Below, piece after piece: positions 7,917 to 16,977 of a stretch of 64,000 bases of DNA (positions are counted from its first letter, which is position 1; each line of letters starts with the position of its first letter). Source of the DNA: Geothrix oryzisoli (GTDB taxonomy: Bacteria; Acidobacteriota; Holophagae; Holophagales; Holophagaceae). The notes beneath the pieces were generated by a model, which saw only the letters and a list, made by a program, of their open reading frames with translations, made no database searches and was not told where the DNA came from. The stretch is taken from assembly GCF_022808865.1 (NCBI RefSeq), contig NZ_JAKZLB010000004.1, forward strand, positions 186,001-250,000, in the 5' to 3' direction. Position numbers and translations under genes: made by a program.

Positions 7917-8882
7917 ATGGCCAAGCTGCGCGTCGCCGTCGTGGGTGTGGGTCACCTTGGGCAGCACCACGCGAGGATCGCGGCCTCGGCCCCCGATGCC
8001 ACCCTCGTGGCCGTGGTCGATCCGGATCCCGCCCGGGGCCCGGAGATCGCCGCGAAGTTCGGCGCCCCCTGGGCGGCCTCCCTGGACCAGGTGCTGGCCG
8101 GGGTGGACGCGGTGCAGATCGCCGCGCCCACCGGGTTCCACCATGCCCTCGGCCTCCAGGCGCTGAAGGCGGGCAAGCACGTGCTGATGGAGAAACCGCT
8201 GGCCGCCTCGCTGGACGAGGGCGCGGCCCTTCTGGAAGCCCTGGCCGCGGCCCGGGCCACGCAGCCCGGGATCGTGGCCCAGGTGGGCCATCTCGAGCGC
8301 TTTAACCCGGCCGTCGCCGCCCTGCGGGAACGCGGGTTCAAGCCCCGCTTCCTCGAAGCCGTGCGCGTCTCCCCCTTCCCGGCCCGCAGCCTGGAGGTGG
8401 ACGTGATCATGGACGTGATGATCCACGACCTCGACCTGCTGCGCGCCCTGGTGGGGCGCCCCGTGGTGGACGTGGTGGCCGTGGGTGTGCCCGTGCTGAC
8501 GCCCTACGCCGATCTGGTGAACGCCCGCCTCAAGTTCGAGGGCGGCGCCTACGCCACCGTCACCGCCAGCCGCGTGGCGCGCAAGAAGGAGCGGACCCTC
8601 CGCGCCTTCGGCGACAAGGAGTACGCCAGCCTCGACTTCGCCGCCCAGAAGCTGGAGCTGCTGCGCCTCGTGATGGGGCCTGATGGCCCCGAAGTCCGCC
8701 CCGAGACCGCCAGCATCGAGGAAGGCGAGCCCCTGCGCCTGGAAATCGAGGCCTTCCACGCCGCCTGCCTGGGCACGGGCACCGAGGGCGTCACCTGGGC
8801 CGAGGGCCAGGAGGCCATGCACGTGGCCGACCAGGTGCAGAAGGCCGTGGCCAAGAGCCTGGCGGAGATCCGGCAAGCGTGA
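7917..8882 (+). CDS. Gfo/Idh/MocA-family NAD(P)-dependent oxidoreductase
   Basis: 321 aa from the ATG at 7917, which has GGGAGG upstream; an in-frame TTG at 7887 lies inside the repeat element. The N-terminal Rossmann fold reads VAVVGVGHLGQHHARIAA, followed by the family EKP motif (VLMEKPLAAS) and a dehydratase-like C-terminal domain with MIHDLDLL. The stretch AQVGHLERFNPAV resembles the sugar-nucleotide dehydrogenases related to GnnA (UDP-GlcNAc 3-dehydrogenase). That assignment is tentative because no lipid A gene is adjacent. The stop overlaps the next start (GTGA). Confidence 0.85.
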   Translation: MAKLRVAVVGVGHLGQHHARIAASAPDATLVAVVDPDPARGPEIAAKFGAPWAASLDQVLAGVDAVQIAAPTGFHHALGLQALKAGKHVLMEKPLAASLDEGAALLEALAAARATQPGIVAQVGHLERFNPAVAALRERGFKPRFLEAVRVSPFPARSLEVDVIMDVMIHDLDLLRALVGRPVVDVVAVGVPVLTPYADLVNARLKFEGGAYATVTASRVARKKERTLRAFGDKEYASLDFAAQKLELLRLVMGPDGPEVRPETASIEEGEPLRLEIEAFHAACLGTGTEGVTWAEGQEAMHVADQVQKAVAKSLAEIRQA

Positions 8883-9835
8883 GCGGGTTCTACGACCTCG
8901 CCTCCCTCGCCAAGCCCCTGGTGACGGCGCCGCTGGCACTGGCCTTCCTGGACCTGGATGCAGACCGGCGCTGGGCCCTGGGCTTCCATGACCGCGACAC
9001 GCCGCTCACAGTGCGGCAGCTGCTGTCGCATCAGTCCGGCCTGCCTCCCTGGCGGCCCTTCACCGGCGAACCGCTGGCCGCCCAGCTGCGCCAACCCGTG
9101 CCGGACCACCCGTTGCTGCGCCCCGCCACGCCCGGCCTGGCCACCTACTCGGACCTGAACTACCGCCTGCTGGCGGAACTGGTGGAGGCGGAGACCCGCG
9201 TGCCCTTCCGTCGGCTCGCGGCCGCCTCGGGTCTGTCGCCCGCGCCCTGGTCCGAGGCTCCGATCGGACTGCCCGACGCCCCGGACGCCGAAGCCTGGCG
9301 GCTGGCGACGGACCGCCCCCTGCCCCCCCGTGACCCGGGCCTGCCCCAGGATGCCAACGCCCGGGCGGGGATGCCCGGCCACGCGGGCTTCGGCACCACC
9401 GCCCCCCAATTGGAAGCGGCCCTCGCGCGCTGGGTGGCCGCCGGCTGGCCGGACCGCATGGCCGTGGCCACGGCGGAAGGCGAGCAGGGCACCCGCTGGG
9501 GCCTGGGCCTCCAGGTGCTCTTCGGCGGAAACGGACGCTTTGGACAGCTGCTGTCAAAACTTCCCCCCGGCCTCGGCCTCCGGGTCGTCGCGGAGGCGGC
9601 CCGCGAGATCCCGGAACCGGCGCCCGCCGTCACTCAGGAGCCCGGCCCTCCCTCCGGCTGGTGGTTCCACCTGGGCTACACCGGCCCCGCCCTGTTCTAC
9701 CGCCCCGAGGACCGCAGCTGCATCGCCCTGCTCCTCCACCGGGCCGCACCGGATGGGGCGATGCTCGATGCCGATGCGCTGCGGGCCCGGCGTTGGGCGG
9801 CGCTCCACCGATTCGTGGGACAATGCGGCGGATGA
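8879..9835 (+). CDS. Serine hydrolase, class C beta-lactamase-like, short N-terminus
   Basis: 318 aa from a GTG overlapping the preceding stop. The S-x-x-K nucleophile motif (ASLAKPL) is only 7 residues from the start, followed by VRQLLSHQSGLP and YSDLNYRLL (the Tyr-x-Asn/Asp position) and, late, a GYTGPALF stretch. Members of this group act on peptidoglycan peptides, esters or D-amino acids. The 30-50 residues that normally precede SxxK (the GYG...T.f.igS strand) are missing and no signal peptide is visible, so folding or function may differ. It is translationally coupled to a SpoIID protein. Confidence 0.75.
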   Translation: MSGFYDLASLAKPLVTAPLALAFLDLDADRRWALGFHDRDTPLTVRQLLSHQSGLPPWRPFTGEPLAAQLRQPVPDHPLLRPATPGLATYSDLNYRLLAELVEAETRVPFRRLAAASGLSPAPWSEAPIGLPDAPDAEAWRLATDRPLPPRDPGLPQDANARAGMPGHAGFGTTAPQLEAALARWVAAGWPDRMAVATAEGEQGTRWGLGLQVLFGGNGRFGQLLSKLPPGLGLRVVAEAAREIPEPAPAVTQEPGPPSGWWFHLGYTGPALFYRPEDRSCIALLLHRAAPDGAMLDADALRARRWAALHRFVGQCGG

Positions 9836-11940
9836 AGCCCCTCCTCGTTCCCGCCCTGGTCCTGTCGGTCGCTTCCGCCCCTGCCGCCCAGCCCCCGCTG
9901 AGGATCGGCCTCGACACCCAGGCCACGGAGTGGATCGTCTCCCTGGAGGGCGGCGGCCAGATCTGCGACCGCGCGGGAAGGCCCCTGCTGAAGCTGGCCC
10001 CGGACGAGAAGCTGCGCATCTGGTGGGACAGCCGGGGCGCCTCGGATGCCACCGGCGAGTACCGCATCCAGGTGGGCCCCCCCCTGGCGGCGGACGAGGC
10101 TGCGGCCCTGATGAACCGCCTGAGGAAGCTGGGCGAGCCGTCGGACCGTGTGAAGGTGCCCGACGCCGATACCTGGCGCGTGCTCCTGGGCCATTTCCAG
10201 GAGGCCGCCAAGGCCGAACCTTTGTTCCAGAAGCTCCAGGACCTGGGCTTCGACGAGCTCTGGGTGGCGTCAGAATCCCGTGGGGTCCAGCCCCGGAAGG
10301 GCCGCGCCCTCTATGCCGTCAACGAGCGCTACGAGCGGCGGCCCCTGCCTCTCGGTGGCGTCTGGCTGAAGCCCAGCGGCGACCTGACCAGCCTGCAGGG
10401 CAAGGGCCGCTACCGGGGCAAGGTCGAGATCTTCCCCAACGCCCAGGGCCGCCTCACGGTGGTGAACACCCTGGATCTGGAGACCTACCTCCGCGGCGTG
10501 GTGCCCAAGGAGATGGGCGCCTGGGAGTTCCCCGCGCTTGAGGCTCTGAAGGCCCAGGCGGTGGCGGCGCGGACCTACGCCGTGGCCAACCGCGACAAGC
10601 GCGCCGCGGACGGCTTCGACATGGGCGACACCGTGGCGGATCAGGTGTACGGGGGGCGCGATGGCGAGCAGTCCCTCACGGACCGGGCCATCCAGGAAAC
10701 GGAAGGACTCTTCGCCACCTACGAAGGCAAGCCCATCCTGGCCCTCTTCATGGCCAACTGCGGGGGCCACACGGTGGACGTGTCGCAGGTCTTCGGCGGG
10801 GATGCCCGCTACCTCAAGGCGGCGACCTGCTACCCGGCCACGCCGCTGACCCTGCCCTTCGCCGCGGGCGCACCCGTCACCGCCGAAACCCAGCAGCCCT
10901 GGCTCACCTGGGACCTGCTGAGGCTGGCGGCCGGCATCATGCCGCCGGACTGGCTCAACGGCGAGCGCCTGGCCCGATCCGCCACGGCGGAGGAGCTGGC
11001 CGCCCCGGTGCTGGCCCTCCAGCGGCGCCTCGGCATCGACCCCACCCCCCTGTCCCGGAACGGGCACCTGGTGCTCGCCCTGGCCCGGGCCCTGGGCCTC
11101 CACACGGTGGTGGAAGGCCAGGAGCGGCACCAGGATGCCGCCTACTTCCTCCCGGGCGACCTGCCCGCCGGGGATCGGCTGCTGGCCGCCTTTCTCACCC
11201 GCCGCGGCATCGTCCCCGCCGCCATCTGGGCCGCCAAGGAACCTCCCACCCTGCGCCAGGCCCTCCTGGCCCTGGGCCGGATGTGGCAGGATCTGGATCC
11301 CCTGACCCCCAGCGATGGCAGCCTGCTCATGGACCGGCAGGTCCGCCGGAAGCGGGGCGGTCCCGAGCCCCTGGCGCTCGCCCCCGGCCTCATCCTCGCG
11401 GAAGAGGCGCCGGACGGCAGCCTGCGCCTGCTGGCGAAGGCCGACATCCAGGTCGGGGACCGGCTCAAGTGGATCCCCGCGGAAGATGGCTCCGCCCTCG
11501 TGCTGGTGCGCCGGCTCGATCCCGACGGCGCCGCCTGGGACCGGTACAGCCCCACGGCCCACTGGCGCGTGGAATACACCGAGGCCGACCTGCTGGCCCT
11601 GGTGCGCAAGCGCATGAAGGTGCCAGGGATCCGAGAACTCAGGGCCCAGCACAACGAGGAGGGCCGGGTGCTCGACCTGGTGCTGGTCGACAGCCAGGGT
11701 GCCCCGCACCGGGTGCGGGGCATGCACATCCGCGGGCTCCTCGGCCTCAAGGACAATGTGTTCAGGTTCCTCACCCTGGGCCAGGGCGCCCAGCGCCGCT
11801 GGGTGTTCTACGGACGGGGCTGGGGCCACGGGGTGGGCCTGTGCCAGACCGGCGCCTACGGCATGGCGCTCGAAGGGGCCACCTTCCAGCAGATCCTGGA
11901 GCACTACTACCCGGGGATCGAGCTCAAACGCGTCGATTGA
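9832..11940 (+). CDS. SpoIID/LytB-domain protein, probable peptidoglycan lytic transglycosylase
   Basis: 702 aa. The ATG at 9832 overlaps the upstream TGA; an ATG at 9823 is possible. A signal peptide is present (LLVPALVLSVASAPAAQ). The SpoIID core starts near residue 195: TLDLETYLRGVVPKEMG, ALKAQAVAARTYA and ANCGGHTVDVSQVFGG. The C-terminal GRGWGHGVGLCQTGAYGMA motif lies at about residue 660. The two halves are separated by roughly 300 residues, far more than in typical SpoIID. The family cleaves denuded glycan strands in the envelope. Pairing with a beta-lactamase-like hydrolase suggests a wall-remodelling unit. Confidence 0.85.
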   Translation: MKPLLVPALVLSVASAPAAQPPLRIGLDTQATEWIVSLEGGGQICDRAGRPLLKLAPDEKLRIWWDSRGASDATGEYRIQVGPPLAADEAAALMNRLRKLGEPSDRVKVPDADTWRVLLGHFQEAAKAEPLFQKLQDLGFDELWVASESRGVQPRKGRALYAVNERYERRPLPLGGVWLKPSGDLTSLQGKGRYRGKVEIFPNAQGRLTVVNTLDLETYLRGVVPKEMGAWEFPALEALKAQAVAARTYAVANRDKRAADGFDMGDTVADQVYGGRDGEQSLTDRAIQETEGLFATYEGKPILALFMANCGGHTVDVSQVFGGDARYLKAATCYPATPLTLPFAAGAPVTAETQQPWLTWDLLRLAAGIMPPDWLNGERLARSATAEELAAPVLALQRRLGIDPTPLSRNGHLVLALARALGLHTVVEGQERHQDAAYFLPGDLPAGDRLLAAFLTRRGIVPAAIWAAKEPPTLRQALLALGRMWQDLDPLTPSDGSLLMDRQVRRKRGGPEPLALAPGLILAEEAPDGSLRLLAKADIQVGDRLKWIPAEDGSALVLVRRLDPDGAAWDRYSPTAHWRVEYTEADLLALVRKRMKVPGIRELRAQHNEEGRVLDLVLVDSQGAPHRVRGMHIRGLLGLKDNVFRFLTLGQGAQRRWVFYGRGWGHGVGLCQTGAYGMALEGATFQQILEHYYPGIELKRVD

Positions 11941-12016
11941 TTTTCTACCACCAAATCCCATTCCGGCATTGACGGAACCCCGGGAACGCCCCAGGTTTGC
12001 ATCCCTAGGGGAAGCT

Positions 12017-12970
12017 ATGTCTCTGGATGCCTGGATCCTCGGCGCGCCGCTGAAAGTGCTGCGGCAGGAGGATCATCCGTACCGCGAGACCATCCTGGCC
12101 ACCCTGGGCCGCCATGAGCTGGGCCTGAGCCGGCGGCAGGCTCCGGGGGCCCAGCCGGGCTGCGAGATCTTCCTGGACGGGCGCTCCATCTACCTGCCCG
12201 GCTCTCCCGCGCCGGACCGGGCCTGGTTCGACCTCTGCCGGGAACTGGGCTACGAACCCGCCCACCACTGGGACTGGGATCCAGCCCTCATCCTCTTCCA
12301 GCAGGTGCTGCCGGCCCTCGCGGCAGACTGGCACGAACCTCCCCTCGCCCTGGATGCGCAGGGCCTCCCGGAAGGCGTCCTGAGCCTGGCCAGCCTCCGG
12401 CAGACCTTCGCGGAGGCGGTCTCCGACCTGCGGCGGGACAGCCTGGGGCCCGTCGGCGCCAAGGTGGCCGAGACCTTCGAGTGGCTGCCCCTCCGGGCCG
12501 TGGTCTTCCACGACGACGCCCAGCTGCCCCTGGATTTCGAAGGCGCTGGCTGCTGCGGGCGGGTCTCCCTCTGGCTGGGGATCCACCGGGACCGGGCCGT
12601 GGTGCTGGATGGGCCCGCACCCTTCGGCTCCGGCCGCCGCCGCTGGGTGGCCGGGGGCTCCGGAGGCCTGCCGCCCGCGGAGGCCTTCCTCCGGGCCGCC
12701 GGCCTGGATCCGGAACCGCCCAAGGGGTTCGACGCCGCGTTTGAATCCGCCCTCCACCGCCTCTGCTGCAAGCTCGAAGGCCCCCTGGACAGCTACCGCC
12801 GCACCTATCCGGTGGGCATCCCCTGGCACCACGACCAGCGGGAGCGCCTCCTGGGCCGCACCATCGTCGATGTGCGCCCCGGCGAGCCCCCCATGCTCGT
12901 GCTGGACGATGGCACCGAGGTGGCCCTGGACACCAGCCCGGCCCCTTCCTGGGAGCATGGCGGCATCTGA
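12017..12970 (+). CDS. Uncharacterised protein
   Basis: 317 aa from the ATG at 12017, which is preceded by AGGGGAAGC. No signal peptide, membrane helix or familiar motif is seen. It is rich in Leu, Pro, Asp and Trp. A central part contains WLPLRAVVFHDDAQLP followed by EGAGCCGRVSLWLGIHRDRAVVLDG, which looks like beta strands. A cytoplasmic location is inferred. It follows the SpoIID gene by 76 bases and is convergent with the DUF2238 gene, two bases away. I do not recognise the family. Confidence 0.6.
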   Translation: MSLDAWILGAPLKVLRQEDHPYRETILATLGRHELGLSRRQAPGAQPGCEIFLDGRSIYLPGSPAPDRAWFDLCRELGYEPAHHWDWDPALILFQQVLPALAADWHEPPLALDAQGLPEGVLSLASLRQTFAEAVSDLRRDSLGPVGAKVAETFEWLPLRAVVFHDDAQLPLDFEGAGCCGRVSLWLGIHRDRAVVLDGPAPFGSGRRRWVAGGSGGLPPAEAFLRAAGLDPEPPKGFDAAFESALHRLCCKLEGPLDSYRRTYPVGIPWHHDQRERLLGRTIVDVRPGEPPMLVLDDGTEVALDTSPAPSWEHGGI

Positions 12971-12972
12971 GG

Positions 12973-13623
12973 TCAGTCGGCCGGTTCGGGCATCCGCCGG
13001 ATCCGCCGCACCAGGGCCACGACGAGCATGGTGAGCACCGCGCCGATCGCCGCGGCGGTCATGTCCTTCTGCGCATCCCAGATGTCCCCCTGGGTGCCCA
13101 GGAAGGCGTCGCCCAGCTCCGGCGCGCTGAGCCGGGCCGTGATGCTCTCGATGATCTCGTAGACAGCGGAGGCCGCCAGCACCACGTCCAGGGGCAGGTA
13201 GTAGTTCCAGAACCCGCGGGTCCGGGCCACCCGCATGAACACCTCGCGCACGGGGTAGGCCAGGAGCAGGCCGAAGCTGAAGTGGACGATGCGGTCGAAG
13301 GGGTTCCGCGCCAGCCCCCAGTGGGCCTTCATCCAGAAACCGAGGGGCACATTGGCGTAGGTGTAGTGGGCGCCCACGGCATGCAGGGCCAGGAACACGG
13401 CGATCAGCAGGTAGCTCAGGTCCGACAGGGGGAAGCGGCGGTAGGTCCAGGCCAGGCCGGCCACCGCGATCACCACCAGCAGGTTCTCCATCCGCCAGTC
13501 GCTGGGATAGAGCGGCCGGATGGCCGTCACGATCCAGACGAGGGCGTAGAGCAGGCACAGGACCTGGAGGAGCCGGTTCTCGCGGAAGGGACGCGGGTTC
13601 GGGTGGGCTGCGTGGCTGAGCAT
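12973..13623 (-). CDS. DUF2238 inner-membrane protein (YjdF-like)
   Basis: 216 aa with about six transmembrane segments. Characteristic blocks include WRMENLLVV, HAVGAHYTYANVPLGFWM, NPFDRIVHFSFGLLLAYPVREV and the C-terminal YEIIESI plus GTQGDIWDAQKDM, with the conserved His, Glu and Asp residues of this family inside or near the membrane. The biochemical role is unknown. It starts 11 bases downstream of the formate dehydrogenase stop on the same strand and may be co-transcribed with it. Confidence 0.8.
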   Translation of the reverse strand: MLSHAAHPNPRPFRENRLLQVLCLLYALVWIVTAIRPLYPSDWRMENLLVVIAVAGLAWTYRRFPLSDLSYLLIAVFLALHAVGAHYTYANVPLGFWMKAHWGLARNPFDRIVHFSFGLLLAYPVREVFMRVARTRGFWNYYLPLDVVLAASAVYEIIESITARLSAPELGDAFLGTQGDIWDAQKDMTAAAIGAVLTMLVVALVRRIRRMPEPAD

Positions 13624-13634
13624 GCCCCAGGTTA

Positions 13635-16322
13635 CTAGGCCTTCCGCTTCGTGACAGCGTGCAGGCTCACCGCCGTGACCTTGTATTCGGGGGTACCGGT
13701 GACGCGGTCCCGACCCCGGCCCGTGGCCAGGTTCACATAGGCGGCCACGGCATGGAAGGTGGCGAAGGGCTCGCCCCGCCGGACCCGGTCCGTGGGACGG
13801 GCGCGGAGGGTGAAGGATCCGTGCCGGCTCTGCACGCGGACCGGATCCCCCGCCGCGAGGCCCAGCTCCGCGGCATCCTCGGGGTGGATCTCCAACTCGT
13901 CATCTGCGCGCAGATCGCGGTTGCGGGTCCGCCCCGTCATGGTGGCGGCGTTGAAGTGGAAGAGGCTGCGGCCCGTGTTCAGCAGGAAGGGGAACTCGGC
14001 GTCCGATGCCTCCGGGCTGGGCTCCCAGGCCAGCGGACGGAAGGCCACCCGACCACCCGGGAAGGTGCCCACATGGAGCACCGGCGTGCCGGGGTGGTCC
14101 TCGGCCGGGCACGGCCACTGGAGGCCGCCTTCCCGATCCAGCCGCGCGTGGCTGATGCCGGCGATGGCAGGCCAGACCTGGCGGGCCTCATCCCACACGG
14201 CGGCGGCATCCCGGTGCCGGAAGTGCTGCCCGGCCCCCAGCCGCTCCGCCAGCCCGGCGAGGATCTCCGAATCGGTGCGGCTGCCCCCCTTCGGCGCCAC
14301 CACCCGGCGCACGCGCTGGACGCGCCGCTCCCCATTCATGAAGGTGCCCTCCTTCTCGAAGGGGCTGGCGGCGGGCAGGAAGACCGTGCCGAAGGCCTTC
14401 GCGGTCTCCGTGAGGAAGAGGTCCACCACGACCAGGGCATCCAGTCCGTTCAGGTTCTCCGCGGTCTCCCGCGCCCCGGGATGGCTGAGCAGAGGATCGT
14501 AGCCGATGACGAGCAGCGCCTTCAGCCGCCCCTCGCCCGCGGCATCGATCATCTCCAGGGCATTGAGCCCCGGCGCCTCCGGCAGGTCGGCGCCCCACAC
14601 CTGCGCGTGGGTCTCCCGGGACTGCGCCAGCTTCTGGTAGCCCGTGAGCCGGGAGGGCTCGCACCCCATCTGGGCGCTGCCCTGGACATTGTTCTGACCC
14701 CGCAGGGGGTTCACGCCACCACCCGCCAGGCCCACGTTCCCCGTGAGCAGGGCGAGGTGGGCCAGAGCCGCCACGCCATCCGTGCCCTGGCGGTGCTCGG
14801 TGACGCCGAGGCCGTGGAAGATCATGGCGGGCCCGGTGGTGGCGTAGAGCCTCGCCGCCCGCCGGATGGCCTCTGGCTCGACGCCGCAGAGCGCGCCCGC
14901 CCGCTCGGGCGTCCACTCCCGCAGGGAGGCGGCATAGGTCTCCAGATTCAGGGTGCGGGTCGCGAGGAAGGCCGTATCCGCCAGCCCCTCGCCCAGGATC
15001 AGGTTCGCCATGGCCTGGAGCAGGGGCAGGTTCGTGCCGGGGCGCGGAGCCAGGTGGACCGTGGCCAGTGCCGCCAACTCCGTGCGCCGCGGGTCGATCA
15101 CGATGAGCGGCACCCCGGCCCGGGCCCGCTGGCGGATGCGGGCTCCGACGATGGGATGGTTCTCGGTGGGATTGGCGCCCACCACCAGCAGCAGCCCGGC
15201 CCGCTCGATGTCCGCGTAGCTGTTGGTGGCCGCGCCGGTGCCGAAGGCCTGCCCCAGCCCCGCGGCGCTGGGGGCGTGGCAGACCCGGGCGCAGCAGTCC
15301 ACGTTGTGGGTGCCCAGGGCGAGGCGCGCGAACTTCTGGGTCAGGTAGTTCTCCTCGTTGGTGGAGCGGCTCGAGGCCAGCACGCCCACAGCGCCGGGAC
15401 CGCCCGCATCGAGGGCCCCCCGGAACGCCCTGGCCGCGGCCTCCAGCGCCTCCTCCCAGCTTGCGGCCTCCCAGAGCCCGTTCCGCCGGATCATCGGCTT
15501 CGTGATCCGGTCCGGGGCGTCGTTGAAGCCCCACCCATAGCGGCCCTTCACACAGAGATGGCCCCGGCTCACCGCCGAGGCGACCACCGGGCGCGCCTCG
15601 GTGAGGCGCCCGCCCTTCACGCCCATGTCCAGCTCGCAGCCAGTGCCGCAGTAGGGGCAGGTGGTGCGCACCCACCGCTCCGGGAGGCCCTCCGCCAGGC
15701 GGGTGACGTCCTCGATGGCGCCCGTCGGACAGGTGTCGGCGCAGGCGCCGCAGCTCACGCAGGCGCTCTCCCGCAGGCCGGGGGACAGCTCTGGCGCCAG
15801 GGCCAGATCCCCGGCGCGTCCCGTGAACGTCCAGATGTTCTGCCCCTGTACTTCGTCGCAGATGCGGACGCACCGGCCGCAGGCCACGCACCAGGACAGG
15901 TCCACATCCAGGTAGGGGTGCTCCGGGTGCTTCGCCTCCGGGCGCCGGACGCCCGAGGGCGTCACGCCATAGGCGTCCAGCAGCTTCCGGAAGGGCTTCC
16001 CGGCCAGCCGGGCCGGATCCTCCGCGGGAATGCGCCCGGCCAGGCGCTCCAGCATCGCCCGGCGGAAATCCTCCAGAGCCGGGGTATGGGTCTCCACCAC
16101 CAGACCCTCCTCCACGGGCGTGGCACAGGCACAGGCGGGCCGCTCGCGTCCCTCCACCTCGACTTCACACAGCCGGCAGTTGGAGGCGGGCTTCAGCCGC
16201 GGATCCGAACAGAGGGTGGGGATCTCGATGCCGTTCTGCCGGCAGGCCTCGAGCAGCATGGTGCCCTCTGGCGACGCGACGTCGCGGCCATTCACCCGCA
16301 GGCGGATGAGGGAATCGGTCAC
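13635..16322 (-). CDS. Molybdopterin formate dehydrogenase alpha subunit, Cys-type, with ferredoxin-like N-terminus
   Basis: 895 aa from a GTG with AGGAGA upstream. Order: 2Fe-2S ferredoxin domain (C38, C49, C52, C64), a His/Cys-rich linker, two 4Fe-4S clusters (C145/148/151/155 and C188/191/194/198), the MopB 4Fe-4S motif (C222/225/229/257), then the bis-MGD catalytic domain and C-terminal dinucleotide-binding domain. The active-site segment VDCCARVCHAPSAAG carries Cys348 where E. coli FdhF has selenocysteine. The NuoG-like electron-entry module resembles NAD-linked or hydrogenase-linked formate dehydrogenases. No beta/gamma partner or fdhD is adjacent. Reaction: formate to CO2 (or the reverse), cytoplasmic since no TAT leader is seen. 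Confidence 0.88.
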   Translation of the reverse strand: MTDSLIRLRVNGRDVASPEGTMLLEACRQNGIEIPTLCSDPRLKPASNCRLCEVEVEGRERPACACATPVEEGLVVETHTPALEDFRRAMLERLAGRIPAEDPARLAGKPFRKLLDAYGVTPSGVRRPEAKHPEHPYLDVDLSWCVACGRCVRICDEVQGQNIWTFTGRAGDLALAPELSPGLRESACVSCGACADTCPTGAIEDVTRLAEGLPERWVRTTCPYCGTGCELDMGVKGGRLTEARPVVASAVSRGHLCVKGRYGWGFNDAPDRITKPMIRRNGLWEAASWEEALEAAARAFRGALDAGGPGAVGVLASSRSTNEENYLTQKFARLALGTHNVDCCARVCHAPSAAGLGQAFGTGAATNSYADIERAGLLLVVGANPTENHPIVGARIRQRARAGVPLIVIDPRRTELAALATVHLAPRPGTNLPLLQAMANLILGEGLADTAFLATRTLNLETYAASLREWTPERAGALCGVEPEAIRRAARLYATTGPAMIFHGLGVTEHRQGTDGVAALAHLALLTGNVGLAGGGVNPLRGQNNVQGSAQMGCEPSRLTGYQKLAQSRETHAQVWGADLPEAPGLNALEMIDAAGEGRLKALLVIGYDPLLSHPGARETAENLNGLDALVVVDLFLTETAKAFGTVFLPAASPFEKEGTFMNGERRVQRVRRVVAPKGGSRTDSEILAGLAERLGAGQHFRHRDAAAVWDEARQVWPAIAGISHARLDREGGLQWPCPAEDHPGTPVLHVGTFPGGRVAFRPLAWEPSPEASDAEFPFLLNTGRSLFHFNAATMTGRTRNRDLRADDELEIHPEDAAELGLAAGDPVRVQSRHGSFTLRARPTDRVRRGEPFATFHAVAAYVNLATGRGRDRVTGTPEYKVTAVSLHAVTKRKA

Positions 16323-16378
16323 CAGCTTGTCTCCTGAAGGAAGGGGCGCTCAGCAGTATGCGCCCGGCCTCCCGGAGT

Positions 16379-16810
16379 TCAAGCCTCGGCCTGCTGCTCC
16401 CACCGCACGCCGAAATGATCCAGGATGTGCTGCCGCTCCAGGCGCTCCTGCTCGCCGATGCTCGTATAGGGGTGGCGGAACACCACCCGGCGTACGCCCC
16501 GGCGCACCAAGGCGCGGCAGCAGGTGAGGCAGGGCTCGTGGGTGACGTAGGCCGTGGCCACGGGGCCGTCGCAGAACCCCAGGGCGTTCTCCTCCGCGTG
16601 GCTCGTGTGCAGGCAGCGCTGGCCCGGCTTGCAGGTCTCCGGCGTGCAGTGGGGCATGCCCGGCAGCGCGCCGTTGAACCCCGCCGCCGCGATGCCGCCA
16701 TCCGCCCTCAGCAGCACGGCGCCGACCTGGAGGCGGCAGCAGGTCCCCAACCGGCTCAGTTCCAGCGCCATGTTCAGGAAGACTTCGTCCTTCAGCTGGG
16801 ATCGTGTCAC
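16379..16810 (-). CDS. dCMP deaminase-family zinc enzyme (ComEB-like)
   Basis: 143 aa from a GTG start. It has the zinc/catalytic motif HAEENAL and the paired-cysteine EPCLTCCRALV, with an N-terminal segment CCRLQVGAVLLRADG and an extra Cys/His stretch (HCTPETCKPGQRCLH) that in dCMP deaminases binds a second zinc. Deaminates dCMP to dUMP, feeding thymidylate synthesis. It lies 56 bases upstream of fdh on the same strand and is probably co-transcribed by position only. Confidence 0.85.
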   Translation of the reverse strand: MTRSQLKDEVFLNMALELSRLGTCCRLQVGAVLLRADGGIAAAGFNGALPGMPHCTPETCKPGQRCLHTSHAEENALGFCDGPVATAYVTHEPCLTCCRALVRRGVRRVVFRHPYTSIGEQERLERQHILDHFGVRWEQQAEA

Positions 16811-16929
16811 GGGGCCCTCGGGAAACCTCCATCATCTCAAGATCTGCGGGAGCCGTGGGGCCCTCCTGGCGATTCAATGGACATGCGCATCCTTGGAATA
16901 AATCGTGCGCTTCGTCACAGCCTATGGGA

Positions 16930-16959
16930 TTCAACTGAAGTCGCTCATGGGCATAATAA
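16930..16959 (+). promoter_or_regulatory. Possible promoter of the secreted protein at 16978
   Basis: TTCAAC at 16930-16935 and TAATAA at 16954-16959 with an 18-base spacer, inside a markedly AT-rich stretch of about 100 bases in an otherwise GC-rich context. The start codon lies 18 bases further on, so a leader would be short. Confidence 0.3.
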
Positions 16960-16977
16960 AATATAGGCAGGTAATAT

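Noticed and set aside
15270-15300. Selenocysteine codon at the formate dehydrogenase active site
   Set aside because: The codon encodes Cys (VCHAPS), no in-frame TGA is present, so no Sec insertion is needed.
13659-16337. 892-codon forward open frame opposite formate dehydrogenase
   Set aside because: It mirrors the fdh gene. The product is Gly/Arg/His-rich low complexity without domain motifs, as expected for an antisense frame in GC-rich DNA.
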